A DNA stretch of 64,000 nucleotides from Enterococcus sp. BWB1-3 (GTDB taxonomy: Bacteria > Bacillota > Bacilli > Lactobacillales > Enterococcaceae). The stretch spans positions 21,501 through 85,500 of the forward strand of contig NZ_JADOEP010000018.1 of assembly GCF_016745275.1 (NCBI RefSeq), given 5' to 3'. The position numbers and the translations under genes are program-made. Below the pieces are notes generated by a model that was not told where the DNA came from, did no database searches, and saw only the letters and a program-made list of their open reading frames with translations. Positions 62,600-64,000 of the stretch are shown piece by piece. How positions within the stretch are numbered: the stretch's first letter is position 1; each line of letters opens with the position of its first letter.

Positions 62600-63604
62600 T
62601 TGAAAGAGTTTGAAATTGATTTACCTAGAGAATCGTCATTATTGGTAAACGTTACCGATAAAAATTTATACAATTATGATTTTACATCTTACTCATTATT
62701 GCCACTGCAAAAAATAGCTTCAAAATCGATAACGGAAAAAATTAAAGATAGTTTATTTTCAAATATTTCATCAATAAGTTTGATTGAAAAAATGTCTAAT
62801 CAGAAAGAAACAGAATATGTAGCTAGAATATCTGATTTTGCAAAAAAAAAGATAGATTCAGGAGAATGGTCATTTGGCATAAGAAAAAAAACAGGTGAAA
62901 CATATGCTGTCATTAAGGATAATTTAAGTGGGAAAAATAAAAGTTTTGTTACCCTTGACAAGAAGATGGTAAAAGATTTGGGTGTCTTACCAGAGTTATC
63001 GGCAATTCAAGGTCAGTTAGCGTCAATTTCAGAGCAAATTGAGGGATTAAATCAAATTATACAAAGGGTAGAGAAGGGACAGTATAATGATAGATATGCG
63101 GGATTTTTCTCATCCAGACAATTAGTTGTTGAAGGATTAGCTTCAGAGAATGAATCGAACAAAAGAGAGCTACTGATTAGTTCTATCAAAATTGCTAACG
63201 AAACAATTAGCAAGCTAATGCTTTCTATTCACGAAGATGCAGCTCTTTTAATTGATTCAAAAACAAAATCAAAAGATGCACGTAGAATTGATAATTTATT
63301 GCAAACATCTTTAGGATATTTAAATTCAACAGCCCAACTAAACCTAATAGCGTATACAGCTTTGGGAGAAAAACAACCTTTGTTTGCAACACTGACAAAC
63401 TATCACTCATTTGTTAAACAAGTATTAATGAAAGAAAACGAAAATGGAAGAACTATTGCGTGGCTATTAGATAATGCTCACGTGGGTGATGATGGGAGGA
63501 TTCAGGAATTAACTAATGATTTGTCTAAAAAAATTGAAGTGCTTATAGCAACTTATAATAATGAAAGGATAGACGTGATTGAAAATGAAAGAATCGAAAA
63601 TTAA
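62600..63604 (+). CDS. Unknown protein, coiled-coil containing
   Basis: 334 residues from a TTG start after GGGGGT. There is no signal peptide or strong membrane helix. The middle (LPELSAIQGQLASISEQIEGLNQIIQRVEKGQYNDRYAGFFSSR) resembles the central part of proteins that interact with phage or restriction components, but I do not recognise a family. The C-terminal half is helical. It overlaps the next gene by 20 bases. Confidence 0.7.
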   Translation: MKEFEIDLPRESSLLVNVTDKNLYNYDFTSYSLLPLQKIASKSITEKIKDSLFSNISSISLIEKMSNQKETEYVARISDFAKKKIDSGEWSFGIRKKTGETYAVIKDNLSGKNKSFVTLDKKMVKDLGVLPELSAIQGQLASISEQIEGLNQIIQRVEKGQYNDRYAGFFSSRQLVVEGLASENESNKRELLISSIKIANETISKLMLSIHEDAALLIDSKTKSKDARRIDNLLQTSLGYLNSTAQLNLIAYTALGEKQPLFATLTNYHSFVKQVLMKENENGRTIAWLLDNAHVGDDGRIQELTNDLSKKIEVLIATYNNERIDVIENERIEN

Positions 63605-63779
63605 GGCTTGTAAGTATCCAAATTGTAACAAAGAAGTGCCATCAGATAAATCTTTATTTTGTATGGAACATAGTCGTAGCTTAAAGGAAAAAAGAAATTT
63701 AGTTGGAACTGCTTTAGGTAGCGTAGCTATTCTAGGAGTGACTACTTTAGCAAACAGTATTATCAAGAAAAAGATATAG
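63585..63779 (+). CDS. Small zinc-ribbon membrane protein
   Basis: 64 residues. CKYPNCNKEV and LFCMEHSRSL give a Cys-x4-Cys, Cys-x2-His pattern that could bind zinc; a hydrophobic helix LVGTALGSVAILGVTTLANSII follows. It overlaps the preceding unknown gene, so the two probably work together. Function unknown. Confidence 0.65.
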   Translation: MKESKIKACKYPNCNKEVPSDKSLFCMEHSRSLKEKRNLVGTALGSVAILGVTTLANSIIKKKI

Positions 63780-63804
63780 TTGGAATGTTTAATCAAGTTA
63801 TAGT

Positions 63805-63839
63805 CAAAAAAGCTAGTCTACTTAGACCAGCTTTTTTAC
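63805..63839. terminator. Terminator
   Basis: AAAAAAGCTAGTCTA and TAGACCAGCTTTTTT pair around CTT with one mismatch. Confidence 0.85.
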
Positions 63840-63982
63840 TGTCCATATTGGCTCTATAATATCTAGTGTTGGTGGCATGATTGTCACTGACACTTTTTTC
63901 ATTTTGAAAAAAAACAGGAAAGACATCTTGAAATCCAGTAGAATTAAAGTCGACAAAAACCAATTCAAAGGAGTGTTTCAAG

Positions 63983-64000
63983 ATGTCTCAGTCAAATCAT
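63983..64000 (+). CDS. Start of an unidentified gene, cut by the window
   Basis: Six codons (MSQSNH) behind AAAGGAGTG at good spacing. The abrupt change of sequence near 63880 hints at an insertion-sequence transposase, but too little is visible to say. Confidence 0.4.

Overview
The window reads as a low-GC Firmicute chromosome, almost certainly Enterococcus. The evidence is the cggR-gap-pgk-tpiA-eno glycolytic operon, the T-box-led hisS-aspS pair, cre boxes, strong GGAGG ribosome sites and several enterococcal-type insertion sequences. A full histidine-degradation locus argues against the commonest clinical species, but I cannot name the species. No rRNA, tRNA or CRISPR array was seen.

Layout. 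(1) 1-1582: the end of a split transketolase and iolB. (2) 2096-10016: a carbohydrate locus with a PTS IIC, two GH1 phospho-glycosidases, an allulose-6-P epimerase-like enzyme, an RpiB-type isomerase, a kinase fragment and a LacI repressor. Seven GTAAACGATTAC-type operators lie in it, and a ~155-bp promoter/operator block is duplicated; the gene set suggests allose-type beta-glycosides. (3) 10753-28571: a folate-coupled histidine fermentation locus (formate channel, hutU, hutI, a SARP-like regulator, folT, ftcD, fchA, fhs, hutD, a permease, folC, hutH). Histidine would be converted to glutamate, ammonia, formate and ATP. (4) 28682-35019: a second hisS with a YitT-family gene, then the T-box-controlled hisS and aspS. 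(5) About 35346-50190: an AT-rich island between aspS and a YitT gene, flanked by imperfect ~100-bp direct repeats and littered with IS630, IS3 and IS110 copies or remnants. It carries an apparently undescribed biosynthetic cluster: an E1-like adenylyltransferase, a JAMM-fold protein, a GG-ended ubiquitin-like sulfur carrier, a threonine-aldolase-like PLP enzyme, two ATP-grasp ligases, a pyrroline-5-carboxylate-reductase-like enzyme and a TauE-type transporter, with an MFS transporter and two XRE/TPR regulators nearby. (6) 50597-58512: yitT, cggR, gap, pgk, tpiA and eno, with a 242-bp tandem repeat between pgk and tpiA. (7) 58651-64000: accessory DNA with a tyrosine recombinase, a class C-like group II intron whose maturase has an in-frame stop, a 441-bp segment bounded by perfect 21-bp inverted repeats, a small membrane protein and unknown genes.

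The main discovery candidate is the carrier-protein cluster at 41643-50188. Its parts match the logic of thiocarboxylate-dependent small-molecule pathways (CysO/Mec, QbsE/QbsD, PdtH/PdtG types), here combined with peptide-bond-forming ATP-grasp enzymes. This points to a small sulfur-containing or amino-acid-derived peptide product. The product itself is inference.
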